Below are positions 26,805 through 37,795 of a DNA stretch of 64,000 nucleotides, piece by piece; position 1 is the stretch's first letter, and each line of letters begins with the position of its first letter. The stretch spans positions 64,805,984 to 64,869,983 of the forward strand of contig NC_080046.1 in assembly GCF_012489685.1 (NCBI RefSeq), in the 5' to 3' direction. The notes beneath the pieces were generated by a model that worked only from the letters and a program-made list of their open reading frames with translations, did no database searches and was not told the origin of the DNA. The position numbers and the translations under genes are program-made. Source of the DNA: Lotus japonicus. Lineage: Eukaryota; Streptophyta; Magnoliopsida; Fabales; Fabaceae.

Positions 26805-26814
26805 GTATTTATAG
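26805..26814 (-). promoter_or_regulatory. TATA box of the CBSX5-like gene
   Basis: CTATAAATAC on the minus strand lies about 120 bp upstream of the CBSX5 start codon, a usual plant spacing once a leader of about 90 bases is allowed. The leader between contains GAA/TTC-rich repeats. Confidence 0.55.
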
Positions 26815-26829
26815 GAGGAGCACATGGCT

Positions 26830-28260
26830 TTGATTTGGAGAACACAAGGCCACTGAATATTCAGGAACCGTTCAAATTAATTTTTTTAAATTTGACAAAA
26901 AAAGATAAAAAAAAGTATTTACTATTTACCAAAGAAAAAAAATGTTTCCAGGGCTGCCGTCAATTTTGTAACCTAATGGGTAGAGTTTACCATGTGAGTT
27001 TGGATACCAATTAAATTAACGTTTGATCCAGTTAGGGCATCGCGTCCTGGAGCTAGCGTCATGCCCCTTGGGTGGAGGATCTTCATACTGTTGGGCGGGT
27101 CCTCCAGTTGACTTGCGCCTTGTTAGCTTGAAGGTTTCGCGCCACGAGGGGTTCGATGAGTCAAGTCTAGGACACGCTTGAACTCAGCGTCTTGCGGGCA
27201 TGTGAACCGGTCTCTTCATAAGCTGAGCGGCTCGACCTACACAGGAATGAACGAGCGTCTCATGCGAGTCCACCTCTTAGGACTTAGACAGAATCCTTGC
27301 GAGTTGGGCTAGTCCTTGACTAAAGTTTCATTAAGCTGTTCTAAGACCCATTTTGTAATAGATTGCCCCCCTATAAAAGACAAAACCTCATTCATAACAA
27401 ATAAGGTTCTTTCTTAAGCTCAATAATGGTTGCATAAAACCCTAAATCTAGGATCTCCATGTTCATGCAAGAACAACGTTAAAATCATTTGATCGCAATT
27501 CATAAATAATTAAATAAATATTCACTTTTTACTTACAAAGGACATATTGATATCCAAACAAAGCCTAGTTTAGTTGAAATTTTCACTGTGTATTTTTATA
27601 TTTTTCCGAATAATTTATCGAATTAGAATGGTTGAGAAACTGTTTCTGTATTTTTTACCATATGTAATATGTTATTCAATTGGGCACTAGGTTGGTTTCT
27701 ACTATACGTGTGTGTAATTTGATACAAAACTACCATACAACTTTTTCATACCTGATTATCAGTATCTCAAAAGGGCCCGCCCGAATATTTTGTCGTTTTT
27801 TGGCTGCAGTATTGATATATTTAGGTAGCAGTAGCCTGTTGCTTTTGATACTTTCTCATTCTTAGGAGTTAGGTTTGCTAATACATGGCTCACAATTTTA
27901 TTCCAAACCCATCTTTCTAATCAGAGGGAAAAATCATATGGTTCAGTACAAATACCTCTTCTTTCTCATCCCTTAAATCTCTGTACTAGTAATTAACTAA
28001 TTATCATATGAGAGCATCTCTACCGCATATACCTTAGCTCAATTCTTAGCTTAAGATACAGTTGGAGAAAGCTAAGGAAGGGTAGCTTATGTTAAACACC
28101 ATTGTCTTCCACAAATAACTCGTTCGTACTAGGATCTTAAATAAAAGAATAGTTATTTCCCTTCATGCTTCAACAAATATGCATTTGAGCAAAATTTGAG
28201 ACCAATCAAAATGCAGGCATTGAGTGCAAAATACAAATATATGCGATATTGTGGGTGGCT
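26830..28260. other. Intergenic region with an LTR-like, GC-richer block (about 27030-27480)
   Basis: From about 27030 the base composition rises (GTTAGGGCATCGCGTCCTGG...). Near 27370 it has a TATAAAAGACAAAACC promoter-like motif, then AT-rich sequence to about 27480. This resembles the U3/R part of an LTR retrotransposon, perhaps a solo or broken LTR, but no matching flanks or internal genes were found. A GAGCATCTCTACCGC motif near 28013 may be a MITE end. The rest is featureless. Confidence 0.3.
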
Positions 28261-28264
28261 GTTA

Positions 28265-29783
28265 GGGTGCAATTGCAACCTAGGTATTGTACCATGCAAA
28301 AGCCAATTTTACCTGTTATAACAGGTAAAAGTTACCTGCTGAAAAAATATTTAAAAAGACATTTTACAAAAATATCCACCTCTCTTTCCTTTTCTCCATC
28401 CTTGTCCTCCACCGCAGCTCCTCCTCCCTCTACCACCATCTCCCTCATCCCTTCATGCACATCCTAAGAACCCAAATAGATCTGTTACTGTAGCCTTGCA
28501 CCACCGAGATCCCCGTCGGAAAAAGGCACACGAACTAAATCCTCCGCCAGAAAACCCACGCGAATCCAGATCTCAGCATCCCCTTCGACATCGAGGTCGA
28601 CGTGGCGGAGGGACCCGCCGTGGATTGTAGCGGAGGGACCCTGGTTTGGTGTGCAGGTGGTTCAAACTTCGAAATCACGGCAGTGGCTGCGATGGATGTT
28701 GATTTGACCAAAAATTGATTGAAGCCAAAAACCAGTGCTTCAAACCCATTTGTGAAGCTCTGCAACAACTCTCTTTATCGCCGCTCTCATGATTATGTTC
28801 TTGTTGTGGGTGCCAACCTATTAGTTTGAAACAAAAGCACTGGTTATGAGATCTTTGTTCTTCTTTGCTTTTGTTTGAATTTTCTCTTGCTGAGTTGGAT
28901 TGGTTTGAAGGTTAAATTGTTTGGTGGTTTTGACGGTATTTTGTTGTTGAGTCATATGGCTTCAAATTAATGCTAAATCTCCCTCGCGATCCTTCTCTCT
29001 CTAGCTGATTGGTGTTTTTTGAGAAATGGATTTGGTTTTAATTTGTTACATAGTGGGTTCATTTTTTTGGGTTAGAGTGGTAGTGGCTGGGAGTGGAGGG
29101 ATTCTTTATCGTGGAAACCAAGTCTACATTACTACAAGTCCTTGAAATTGCAGAGCAATCATCAAACCCATAAGCAGGAACCAACCCAGGACCAAATCCT
29201 GTGTCAAACTTTCCCAACTGGGGCCACCCATTTACAAAACCCGGGTAGAGAGAAAACAAATTGAGCAAATTAAACTTATGGGGGTGTTTTCAATATTGTA
29301 TGTATATTATTAAGAAAATTTAAGATTTTAGTGGGGACTGAATTGGAGTGATGTTATTAACTGGGTTGATGTTCATATTATTTGGAGTGAAAACAAAAAG
29401 TTGATTAGAGAAGTTGTATGAAGAACCCATAAATTTTCTCTTGCTGGATTTTAGATTTACAGAACCATATATCTGTTTGATTGTTGTGTTTGGGAAAAGG
29501 GGATTGATGGTGGTTGATTTGGTGGTGGTCAAGACCTTTGGTCATGGGGTATTTAGGCTGAGATGCAGTTCTAGACGGCGGCAACAGTTGGTGGTGAGGT
29601 TTGAGTTGAGGGAGAAATGAATTAGAGGGGCTTTATTGTAAAAAGCAAAATAAAATTATAATAAAATACAAATATAAGATTACAAGTTTAACAGGTTACA
29701 CATATAGGATCTAAAGGGAATATTTAATTTCTGTGGTTATAAATGTATCTTGCACCGGTGCAAGACCCAACTTGTATTGCACC
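28265..29783. mobile_element. Possible 1.5 kb DNA transposon with imperfect inverted ends
   Basis: The left end GGGTGCAATTGCAACCTAGG... and the reverse complement of the right end GGTGCAATACAAGTTGGGTC... align over about 37 bases with mismatches. TTA lies just outside both (28262-28264 and 29784-29786), as expected for PIF/Harbinger target sites, although the left end has one extra G. The inside has a C-rich then G-rich stretch (28380-28700) and no transposase. A gene fragment may have been captured, but none was recognised. Confidence 0.4.
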
Positions 29784-30092
29784 TTATCCTTCACCGATAT
29801 TGTGAGACTCAATCAAAAGTAAAATAGGATAAATATGCACGAGTTGCATGAAGATAGTAATAAGATACCAACTAAAATATCAACTATTTGAGATGCTTAT
29901 GTTTGATCCAGTCGTGGTGAATGTTAAATATATTTCTATGAGTGATTACTGAGACTTGTAAACATCAAACTCTCCACCTTAAATCACCTTAAATATTACG
30001 CGGATGGTTATTTTGCAAAAACAATTATTGTGGGTATCCTTTTGCTATTGTCATTGTCATTTAGCTGGGATTTGGGGTGTTTACAATCCGGT

Positions 30093-30354
30093 GGGAATTG
30101 GGTCTGACACCCCACCTATTGGGTTTGACACCCCACTTTATTCAATACGGGAATTAAATTTCCGTATTCAATACGGAATTTAAAATTCCGTATTTTTTTT
30201 AATGCAATGAATGGTTGAAAATGTGCCACATATGCTCAAATACAGTACGGTTTTTTAAGTTCCGTATTATTTATATTAAATACGGAACTTTAAATACCGT
30301 ATTAAATAAAGTGGGGTGCGAAACCCAATAAATGGAGTACCAAACCTAATTCCC
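30093..30354. mobile_element. Mutator-type MITE (262 bp) with 9 bp target-site duplication
   Basis: CAATCCGGT occurs directly on both sides (30084-30092 and 30355-30363). The element begins GGGAATTGGGTCTGACACCC and ends as its inverted partner (reverse complement GGGAATTAGGTTTGGTACTC). The terminal inverted repeats extend about 65 bases through ATTGGGTTT and CACCCCACTTTATT to AATACGG. A 9 bp duplication with long inverted ends is characteristic of Mutator-like elements. The internal part is full of TACGGAA/TTCCGTA inverted motifs. Confidence 0.85.
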
Positions 30355-30682
30355 CAATCCGGTGTATGTTAAGTTACGAATCTATCATGACCTAAGCACT
30401 CATGTCTAATATGACCATGTCTCTTAAAAGAAAATGAGGTAATAGCAGGTCTCATTTGATGATAAGTATCGTGTCAATACCCAATTTAGCTTTAAAATTG
30501 GGTTAATTACATGACCTGTCTCTTATATAATATATAATATTATTTAAAAGTTTTCTACTATTTAAAGGGCCCAAATCATTTTATCCTTATTTATTTGGAA
30601 ATTTAAATTAATCAACATGACTATTTTGGGAATAAATCAACATTTTTTAAAGTAATTTTACTACACCACTCTCCGATACTAT

Positions 30683-31481
30683 TTTTTTTTACAACATAAA
30701 TGGATATTATTGATAATAAGTGATTCATGAGAACAGCCCTCTCATGTATAAGACAATTCCAAATACTCACCTAAAAAACGAAACCACAATCAGCGATGAG
30801 CCTCATTAAAACCTCTTTAGGAAAAACCCAAGTGGGATAAAAACCTAGAGTAGAAAAAAGAGTACCCAAACGCTAAAAGTGCCATACCCAACACACCTAA
30901 GACAGTAAACACCTCAAAAAGTTAGAAACCACATGTTGAAACTAAGACAGCCCTGTACCAAAAAACATATCCCAAATAGAAAATACCATTCCATAGCACC
31001 ACACCAAGATACTATCAATTATTTCACTAAACCAAGGCCAAAAACTTTGCATACTACCAGACTTGAGACCACGAGCCACCTACAGTCAGTTTCAAAGTGA
31101 TGCATATTTCACATTTTTGCATACTACCAGACTTAATACAGCTCCAGAACATTGAAGCAAAATTCTCTCTCCTGTATGCCACTCCATATTGGAACAGAAG
31201 CCTACTGCCAGCAATACCCTGCAACTACATTCCCCTTCACCAGGACTTAAAATATCAGACACAAATTGCCGGAAAGCAATGTCACCCAAGGAAAGGCTCC
31301 CCCCTCCTCCTCTATCTTCCGCTTTCAGAACTGCATTAAAATCTCCACCCAAGATAACCTCCCCTCTATGCCCAACCACCAAAGCTTCCAATTGCGCCAA
31401 AAATTCATACCTCTCTGCATTTGTGTGAGGCCCGTAAACATTAATCAAAAGCAACTTCACCTCTGTGTGAGGAATTGACGC
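30683..31481 (-). mobile_element. 5'-truncated, internally deleted LINE with 17 bp target-site duplication
   Basis: The direct repeat CCACTCTCCGATACTAT is present at 30666-30682 and 31482-31498. The insert reads on the minus strand and ends in an A-tail (T-run from 30683). Its 5' part encodes a piece of AP-endonuclease: LLLINVYGPHTNAERYEFL, then VILGGDFNAVL and GDIAFRQFVSDI, followed by a frameshift. The remainder (30690-31060) is LINE 3' region (ATTAAAACCTCTTTAGGAAA type). Reverse transcriptase is missing entirely. Confidence 0.85.
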
Positions 31482-31528
31482 CCACTCTCCGATACTATAA
31501 TAATATTACTTTAAGAGATATTTTTTTG

Positions 31529-31709
31529 AGATTAATTTCTATCCACTGACGGTGTAAAAAGTTTTACACCATCATTCAATCACAAACTTCCATTTTTCTA
31601 TTTTAGATATTATTAAATTCAAAATTAATTGTGAGCTAACAAAATGGAGGGATGTGATTGAGTGATGGTGTAAAATTTATTTACACCGTCGGTGCATAGA
31701 AATTAATCT
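31529..31709. mobile_element. MITE with near-perfect inverted ends
   Basis: AGATTAATTTCTATCCACTG at the left mirrors AGATTAATTTCTATGCACCG (reverse complement of the right end). The inversion continues through GACGGTGTAAA and TTACACCATCA.TCAATCACA, leaving a short centre. This is the common legume 'GACGGTGTAAA' foldback family; its superfamily is unclear from the ends alone. Confidence 0.7.
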
Positions 31710-31840
31710 ATATTTTTTTACAACAAAGAAGAAGTGCTTACACCTAAAGGTGCAAAGTACATAAACCCAGACACGCTCTTGAGCCTACGGTATAGCTTCG
31801 TTAAAACCTTATTAAGAAAAACTAATTTGAAAAAAAAAAC
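31710..31840 (-). mobile_element. LINE 3'-end fragment
   Basis: A T-run followed by ACAACAAAGAAGAAGTGCTT and then CTTCGTTAAAACCTTATTAA is the reverse complement of the same kind of LINE 3' end seen at 30.7-31.0 kb. There is no coding part. The right boundary is approximate. Confidence 0.5.
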
Positions 31841-31895
31841 TATTTTAAGTGAAATTATAATTAATAAATATGATTTAGTTTTCTTTAAACTATGA

Positions 31896-32091
31896 ATTTA
31901 ATGGAAATAGACCGTTAGTGTAAATATTTTTTTCACATGCAACCAATGATAAGTAGTCAAATCAGAAAATAAACTTTAAATTTAATTATAATAAAATGGA
32001 ACGTAAATGTTTTTGAATACGTGAAATTCAATGATTGGACATTTGTGTAAAAACACTTTACACTGACCGTGCACAACCATTAAACTCTTAA
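31896..32091. mobile_element. Second GTGTAAA-type MITE
   Basis: The left end ATTTAATGGAAATAGACCGT, followed by TAGTGTAAA, mirrors the right end TTTACACTGACCGTGC...CCATTAAA. About 195 bp, with an AT-rich centre. Related in style to, but not the same as, the element at 31529. Confidence 0.5.
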
Positions 32092-32499
32092 ACTATTATT
32101 ATAATGAATTTTATAATTTTGTTTAATTTATACGTAAATAAGGATAATAAGCCATAGGAGGGATTGCTATGAGCAAGGATGCTTAATAAAATCATTGGGT
32201 TGTGTTGGGTTTTTGGCACATTAGAAAGAGAAAAAAAAATCAGAAGGATTTGTTTCTGTTTTATTTTGGGTTAAATATATTCAGTTTATTAAGATTTGAT
32301 TTAAGGGGACTGTGCATGAATTTAAGAAGATTTTATGATGTTTTACAAGGGTTAGTAGTATCCTATAAATATGTAAACTTTGTAACTTTAAAAGTTGTAC
32401 TTGGTACCACATGCTTCATGCCACAAGTAATACAAAGAAGCTATAACTACTCTATAGCCGCAGAGGTAAGCAATTTGGCCGAACTGCATGACTAAAGAT

Positions 32500-32801
32500 G
32501 CTGTGATTTCTCACTCTACAACTTCGTGCAATCGAGGTGCTTGTAAGGTATATCTGGCTTGGTTTATTGGGGTCTTTGGTGTTATTGTAAGGTATTATCT
32601 ACAAGTGGGGTAGGTGAGGTAATTACAGGGTGCGGACTGGTATTATTTGGTTTAGTTGCAGCTGTGTCTGCAGTTAATCTCTTTATTTAAACTTTGTCTA
32701 GTTAGTCTTTTCCTTGTTTCTTTCTTTGTTTTGGGTTGAAGTACCCCTTGTACTTCCTTTCAATACAATCATGGCTTATCTAAAAAAAAAAAAAAAAAAA
32801 A
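32500..32801 (+). mobile_element. LINE 3' end with A20 tail
   Basis: It ends GGGTTGAAGTACCCCTTGTA...TGGCTTATC followed by 20 A (32782-32801), the hallmark of this LINE family (inverted copies at 23.1 and 43.4 kb). The 5' boundary is not visible and no target-site duplication was found. The insertion lies about 250 bp upstream of the acetolactate synthase start codon. Confidence 0.6.
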
Positions 32802-33048
32802 CAGATCCCCTACACTTACAGATTAGGTCCACCCGAATAATGTTTAAGCAACTCAACTAGCAATCTTGCATTAGAGATTCTCTAAGAGGTAGTACTTAAA
32901 ACACAATTACCCAATTCTATAAATGAAATTAATTTTGCCTATAAAAACAAAAAACAAAATAATATATAGCTTTAAGACATAAAAGTAAAACAATAGAAGT
33001 TTAAGGTTCAGGACCTGTGATTTGAAACGTCTGTGCCTGCAACTCGAA

Positions 33049-35019
33049 ATGGCGGCGGCTCCAGCTGCAAAACTCGCGTTCACCACCGTGCCTTCACCGT
33101 CTTCACGTCCCCAGAATCACGTTCTCAAATTCACCATCCCATTTCCCTCATACCCAAACAACTCCTCTCCTCATTCCCGATGCCGTTCTCTTCAAATCTC
33201 CGCTTCCCTCTCAAATCCCACCCCCACCGCCGCCTCAGCCTCCACCGCCGTCGCAACTGAAAATTTCACCTCCCGATTTTCCCTCGACGAGCCCCGCAAG
33301 GGTGCTGACATCCTCGTCGAAGCCTTAGAGCGCCAAGGCGTGACAGATGTATTCGCCTACCCCGGCGGCGCGTCGATGGAGATCCACCAGGCCCTGACAC
33401 GCTCCTCCACCATCCGCAACGTCCTCCCCCGCCATGAGCAGGGTGGAATCTTCGCCGCCGAAGGCTACGCTCGCTCCTCCGGCCTTCCTGGTGTCTGCAT
33501 CGCCACCTCCGGCCCCGGCGCCACCAACCTCGTCAGTGGCCTCGCCGATGCCTTGCTTGACAGCGTCCCCCTCATCGCCATCACCGGCCAAGTCCCCCGC
33601 CGCATGATCGGCACCGATGCTTTTCAGGAAACCCCCATCGTCGAGGTAACACGTTCCATCACCAAGCACAATTACCTTGTTCTAGATATAGATGATATCC
33701 CTAGGATTGTGAATGAGGCTTTCTTCTTAGCAACTTCAGGTAGACCTGGTCCTGTGTTGATTGATATACCTAAAGATATTCAGCAACAGCTTGCTGTTCC
33801 AAATTGGGATCAACCTATTAAGCTACCTGGGTATATGGCTAGGTTACCTAGGTCACCCTCTGATGCACTCTTAGAGCAGGTTGTGAGGTTGCTTTTGGAA
33901 TGTAAGAAACCTGTTCTCTATGCTGGGGGTGGTAGTTTGAATTCTAGTGAGGAATTGAGGCGTTTCGTTGAGCTTACCGGGGTTCCTGTTGCTAGTACTT
34001 TGATGGGTCTAGGTGCATACCCCACTGCTGATGAGAATTCTCTCCAAATGCTTGGTATGCATGGAACTGTATATGCTAATTATGCTGTGGACAAGAGTGA
34101 TCTTTTGCTTGCCTTTGGGGTGCGGTTCGATGATCGTGTCACGGGGAAGCTCGAGGCTTTTGCTAGCCGGGCTAAGATTGTTCACATTGACATTGATTCT
34201 GCTGAGATTGGGAAGAACAAGCAGCCCCATGTGTCGGTCTGCGCGGATTTGAAGTTGGCTTTGAAAGGAATTAATCGTATCTTGGAGAGCAGGGGAGTCA
34301 AGGGTAAACTTGATTTTAGAGCTTGGAGAGAAGAGCTGAATGAGCAGAAGCTCAGGTTTCCATTGCAATTCAAGACATTTGAGGAAGCTATTCCTCCACA
34401 GTATGCCATACAGGTTCTTGATGAGCTCACCAATGGAAATGCTATAATTAGTACTGGGGTCGGGCAGCACCAGATGTGGGCTGCTCAATTTTACAAGTAC
34501 AAGAGACCCAGACAGTGGTTAACATCCAGTGGTCTTGGTGCGATGGGGTTTGGATTGCCTGCTGCTATGGGAGCTGCTGTGGCTAACCCCGGTGATGTTG
34601 TGGTTGACATCGATGGTGATGGAAGTTTTATGATGAATGTTCAGGAGCTGGCCACTATAAAAGTGGAGAATCTCCCTGTTAAGATATTGTTGTTGAACAA
34701 TCAACACTTGGGTATGGTTGTTCAGTGGGAGGATCGCTTCTATAAATCTAACAGAGCTCACACTTATTTGGGAGACCCATCCAATGAGAAAGAAGTATTC
34801 CCAAACATGTTGAAGTTTGCAGATGCTTGTGGTATACCAGCAGCTCGTGTGACGAAGAAACAAGACCTTAGAGCAGCAATTCAGAAAATGCTCGATACTC
34901 CTGGCCCCTACCTTCTCGATGTCATTGTACCGCACCAAGAGCATGTTTTACCCATGATTCCAAGTAATGGTACCTTTCAGGACGTGATAACTGAGGGTGA
35001 TGGCAGGAGAAGTTACTGA
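33049..35019 (+). CDS. ALS: Acetolactate synthase (acetohydroxyacid synthase) catalytic subunit
   Basis: This plastid enzyme catalyses the first common step of valine, leucine and isoleucine synthesis, using ThDP, Mg and FAD. It is a single exon, as usual for plant ALS, of 656 residues from the first ATG (MAAAPAAK); the nine codons upstream in frame lack an ATG. Residues 1-75 are a Ser/Pro-rich transit peptide. Landmarks: [13 protein letters not shown] (81-93), YPGGAS (104-109), catalytic Glu130 in [32 protein letters not shown], the ThDP motif [14 protein letters not shown], and [17 protein letters not shown]. All classical herbicide-target positions carry the sensitive residue: A108, P183, A191, D362, W560, S639 (Arabidopsis number minus 14). 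An AATATATAG box at 32961 may be the TATA. Its 3' end is duplicated as a pseudogene at 43.1 kb. Confidence 0.98.
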   Translation: MAAAPAAKLAFTTVPSPSSRPQNHVLKFTIPFPSYPNNSSPHSRCRSLQISASLSNPTPTAASASTAVATENFTSRFSLDEPRKGADILVEALERQGVTDVFAYPGGASMEIHQALTRSSTIRNVLPRHEQGGIFAAEGYARSSGLPGVCIATSGPGATNLVSGLADALLDSVPLIAITGQVPRRMIGTDAFQETPIVEVTRSITKHNYLVLDIDDIPRIVNEAFFLATSGRPGPVLIDIPKDIQQQLAVPNWDQPIKLPGYMARLPRSPSDALLEQVVRLLLECKKPVLYAGGGSLNSSEELRRFVELTGVPVASTLMGLGAYPTADENSLQMLGMHGTVYANYAVDKSDLLLAFGVRFDDRVTGKLEAFASRAKIVHIDIDSAEIGKNKQPHVSVCADLKLALKGINRILESRGVKGKLDFRAWREELNEQKLRFPLQFKTFEEAIPPQYAIQVLDELTNGNAIISTGVGQHQMWAAQFYKYKRPRQWLTSSGLGAMGFGLPAAMGAAVANPGDVVVDIDGDGSFMMNVQELATIKVENLPVKILLLNNQHLGMVVQWEDRFYKSNRAHTYLGDPSNEKEVFPNMLKFADACGIPAARVTKKQDLRAAIQKMLDTPGPYLLDVIVPHQEHVLPMIPSNGTFQDVITEGDGRRSY

Positions 35020-35945
35020 TTTGCTGAGCCAAATTTATCTTGATACTGGTTTTGTATAATAGTAAGCTATCATCTCCTAGTTTTTGTATTAGTGTTGGCA
35101 AATAAGACAGTGAAATCATTTTGTCACTGAAACTGATTTTACTCTCTACCTCTTGTGTGGTTATATGATGATGTCCTTTCGGTATAGGATCTTATGGTCA
35201 TTTTAAATGTATAAGACTCATCTCGCTGAGTTCACTGTCTCTTTAGGTCGTATTTATACTTCTACTCAACTTCAAGACAACAATGTAAGCTACCTGATTG
35301 AAAACTTTAATATAAGTCAATTTTAATAATAATTCATTTAAAGTGAAGAAGAGGATAAATTTATACAAAAATACTACGAATTATGCTGTTTCCCTCTCGT
35401 AACCTAAACTATGATTTATGCTCAATATTTACTGAGTGATTATAAAAATTAAAAAATGATCATGAAAATAGAACAGACCTATGAACAATATTTTTATTTG
35501 AACGTGAAATATGAACAATACTTACAATAAGAAAATTAATAAATTAAGTGTATTTAGTTTTTCTAGTACTATATATTTAAGTTAGCTAATCTATTATCAA
35601 AACGAATCCATGAAAAAAAAATATGAAATTGTATAAATTCAACAGTACACGAGGATAATTGATTGAGTATCTTTATTTATTTTTCATCAAATCAACTTCA
35701 GATCTTTAGAATAAAAAAATAGACAATTCCCTCTAATCATCATTATGACAGTCAAGATACTTCACTTCACTAATATCATTAATTGGATACAAGTGTAAAA
35801 TAGAATATTGTAATTATTGCCATAATAACATCAATCAGAGATTTCTTCCCGAATTAAAACATGTTCTTTAAGACATTATTTTCACTCATGATTCTCTCTT
35901 CACGTGTCTGTTTAGAAATTAGAACAGGAAAAAACATAGGCAGTA
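35020..35945. other. ALS 3' flank and AT-rich spacer
   Basis: ALS 3' UTR, then very AT-rich sequence without recognisable features. This part is missing from the downstream duplication copy beyond about 35080. Confidence 0.45.
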
Positions 35946-36956
35946 ATGAAGAATCAAGAATCCACTTCAAACCATCTCTCACGTTCTATGAAGCAGAAGC
36001 ACCACCATCATCACTTGCTTCTTCGTCTTGTGTTAGCCCCTTTCATCCACAAGCTCTTTTCTTTGTCAAGCACCGAGGAAAAAGAACCAAGCTTTTCTCT
36101 TGAACAAATCCCAATAGCAATGCCAAACAAGGAGACTATATCGTACAACATGGTTTCCAATTCTTGCAGCAATGGCTTAGTGTGCCTATACTCAGATTTT
36201 CACTGTGGAAGGGAAATTGCTCTATGCAACCCAACAACAAGGGATGTTAAGTTTCTTCCAATTTCCAATTTGGTCACGGAAGTAAAAGATGGCATGGTGC
36301 TAGGAGTTGGAATGGGACATGATTATTACAAAATTGATGATTACAAGGTTGTGAGAATGTGGATTAGTTACCTTGAATGTCGCTGCAAGAAGTACATTGT
36401 TGAGGAATATTGCTTGAGTACTAAATCATGGAGAATAATTGATAGTGCCAATCCATATTGTTGTGATTTTGAAGCTTCTTGTTTCGCTATGCATTTCGAT
36501 GGGTTTTATTTTTGGTGGGCTAAGCTTCAAGACTCAAGTCCAGTAGTTGTTGCATTGGATGTGGGAGGAGGGTATTTCCGCAAGGTACATTTGCCGAAAC
36601 GCGCTGATATTGGTAGCGAAAGTGGAAGATATTTGGGCGTTTTGAATGGCTTTGTATCATTGGTTTGCCGCGATGATCGTCATTCCAACAATGACAACTT
36701 AGACATTTGGGTGATTGATGGAGCCGTTTTCAATAGTTGTACTTCTTGGACCAAATTGAGGACTCTAAATCTTGCTCCTTGTACTCCATTGACGTTTTGG
36801 AAGGGTAAGGAGCTTCTTGTGAAAATGTTTGATATGCTGAAATCCTATGATGTTGAGAGTGGTGAGATTCATCATGTTAGTACTGATGTTGGAGGACAAG
36901 GGATTGCTGATATATGTCAAGCTATACCTTGTGTGAAGAGTCTTGCTTCAATTTAG
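35946..36956 (+). CDS. F-box-associated (FBA) domain protein lacking an F-box
   Basis: A single open frame of 336 residues. It begins in the short segment that normally follows an F-box (SNHLSRSMKQKHHHHHLLLR), then shows the F-box-associated beta-propeller signature SNGLVCLYSD...LCNPTTRDVKFLP, a YKIDDYKVVRM strand, EYCLSTKSWRII, HFDGFYFWWA and a C-terminal VESGEIHHV. In F-box/FBA proteins this region binds the substrate of an SCF ligase. The 40-residue F-box expected ahead of it is absent: an in-frame TAG lies three codons before the ATG and the upstream sequence is not F-box-like. So it is either a truncated gene or a decaying pseudogene with an intact remainder. A 3' fragment is duplicated at 44.1 kb. 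Confidence 0.7.
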   Translation: MKNQESTSNHLSRSMKQKHHHHHLLLRLVLAPFIHKLFSLSSTEEKEPSFSLEQIPIAMPNKETISYNMVSNSCSNGLVCLYSDFHCGREIALCNPTTRDVKFLPISNLVTEVKDGMVLGVGMGHDYYKIDDYKVVRMWISYLECRCKKYIVEEYCLSTKSWRIIDSANPYCCDFEASCFAMHFDGFYFWWAKLQDSSPVVVALDVGGGYFRKVHLPKRADIGSESGRYLGVLNGFVSLVCRDDRHSNNDNLDIWVIDGAVFNSCTSWTKLRTLNLAPCTPLTFWKGKELLVKMFDMLKSYDVESGEIHHVSTDVGGQGIADICQAIPCVKSLASI

Positions 36957-37141
36957 GGATGAAATTAGTATTAGTTAGTAGCTAACCATGATTATGATGA
37001 TGCTAATTCGCTTTAAAAGTGGATTAATTCTTCAATGTACAATGTTTGATCAAGCATGAATTTTGATAGATGAATCTGAGTTTTATTTTTTTCACCCAAC
37101 TAATTGCTCTTAATAAGTTTCATTTTGGTCACAAATATGTT

Positions 37142-37347
37142 ATTTCTTTAGGAAAATGCTGTGGGGCACGACTTTGGGCCTCGTGCACCACGCACGAAGC
37201 ACTTTCTGGCGGTTTTAAACCGCCAGAAACCGTAACTTTTTTTTTTGACAGTTGTAATTTTGTGGCGGTTTAAAACCGCCACTAAATGACTCTCGTGCAT
37301 CATTCGTACCTGTTTTGTCGTACCATATAGCATTGTTCATTTCTTTA
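37142..37347. mobile_element. Mutator-type MITE (188 bp) with 9 bp target-site duplication
   Basis: The direct repeats ATTTCTTTA at 37142-37150 and 37339-37347 flank 37151-37338. The ends GGAAAATGCTGTGGGGCACG and (reverse complement of the right end) GAACAATGCTATATGGTACG form inverted repeats that run inward to two perfect GGCGGTTTTAAACCGCC-type palindromes. The element is absent from the equivalent place in the downstream duplication copy (about 44520). Confidence 0.85.
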
Positions 37348-37559
37348 TGCAAATTTCGGAATATGTAGTTAATATGTCATTCTTATTTGGAGCAAATAAC
37401 AACACCTTATTCAGAGGCAGAGCAAATAAAAAATAGTTAATAAATTTGTTCTTTCAATATTTCAAAAAATTTGTATATTTAAAATTGAAAATTGAACTAA
37501 TAGTTTATTCTAGTGGCAAGGCAATTAAGAAAGGAAAAGAAAAATTGAAGTAAACCCTG

Positions 37560-37563
<4 letters not shown>

Positions 37564-37599
<36 letters not shown>
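37564..37599. repeat. (TA)18 microsatellite
   Basis: Uninterrupted TA dinucleotides upstream of the chimeric gene; the same position in the other duplication copy (about 44670) has only CTATATTATATGG. Confidence 0.9.
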
Positions 37600-37602
<3 letters not shown>

Positions 37603-37795
37603 ACAAAACCCTGATTTACATGGATTTGTTATTGAATTTCTATACTCCAAGTCCAAATAGGGTTTTCAATTTCGTGATTTTGGACTCAAAACTGGTTGCA
37701 AATTGCAATTGAATGATTAATTAACGCTTCTTCGATTTCATACACTCAACTATACATACTTTGCAGACGAATTTGGGGTTTCAAATTCCATTCCA

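Noticed and set aside
30110..30330. CRISPR-like array suggested by repeated TACGGAA motifs
   Set aside because: The motifs are inverted pairs of a foldback MITE without regular spacers, and the genome is eukaryotic.
32202..32495. 97-codon open frame upstream of ALS
   Set aside because: AT-rich random frame beside LINE 3' sequence, with no domain and poor start context.
33022..33048. N-terminal extension of ALS upstream of MAAAPAAK
   Set aside because: The frame is open but has no ATG; plant ALS proteins start at the MAAA-type leader.
33325..34944. Several open frames antisense to acetolactate synthase
   Set aside because: Shadows of the ALS coding sequence; none has a plausible protein.
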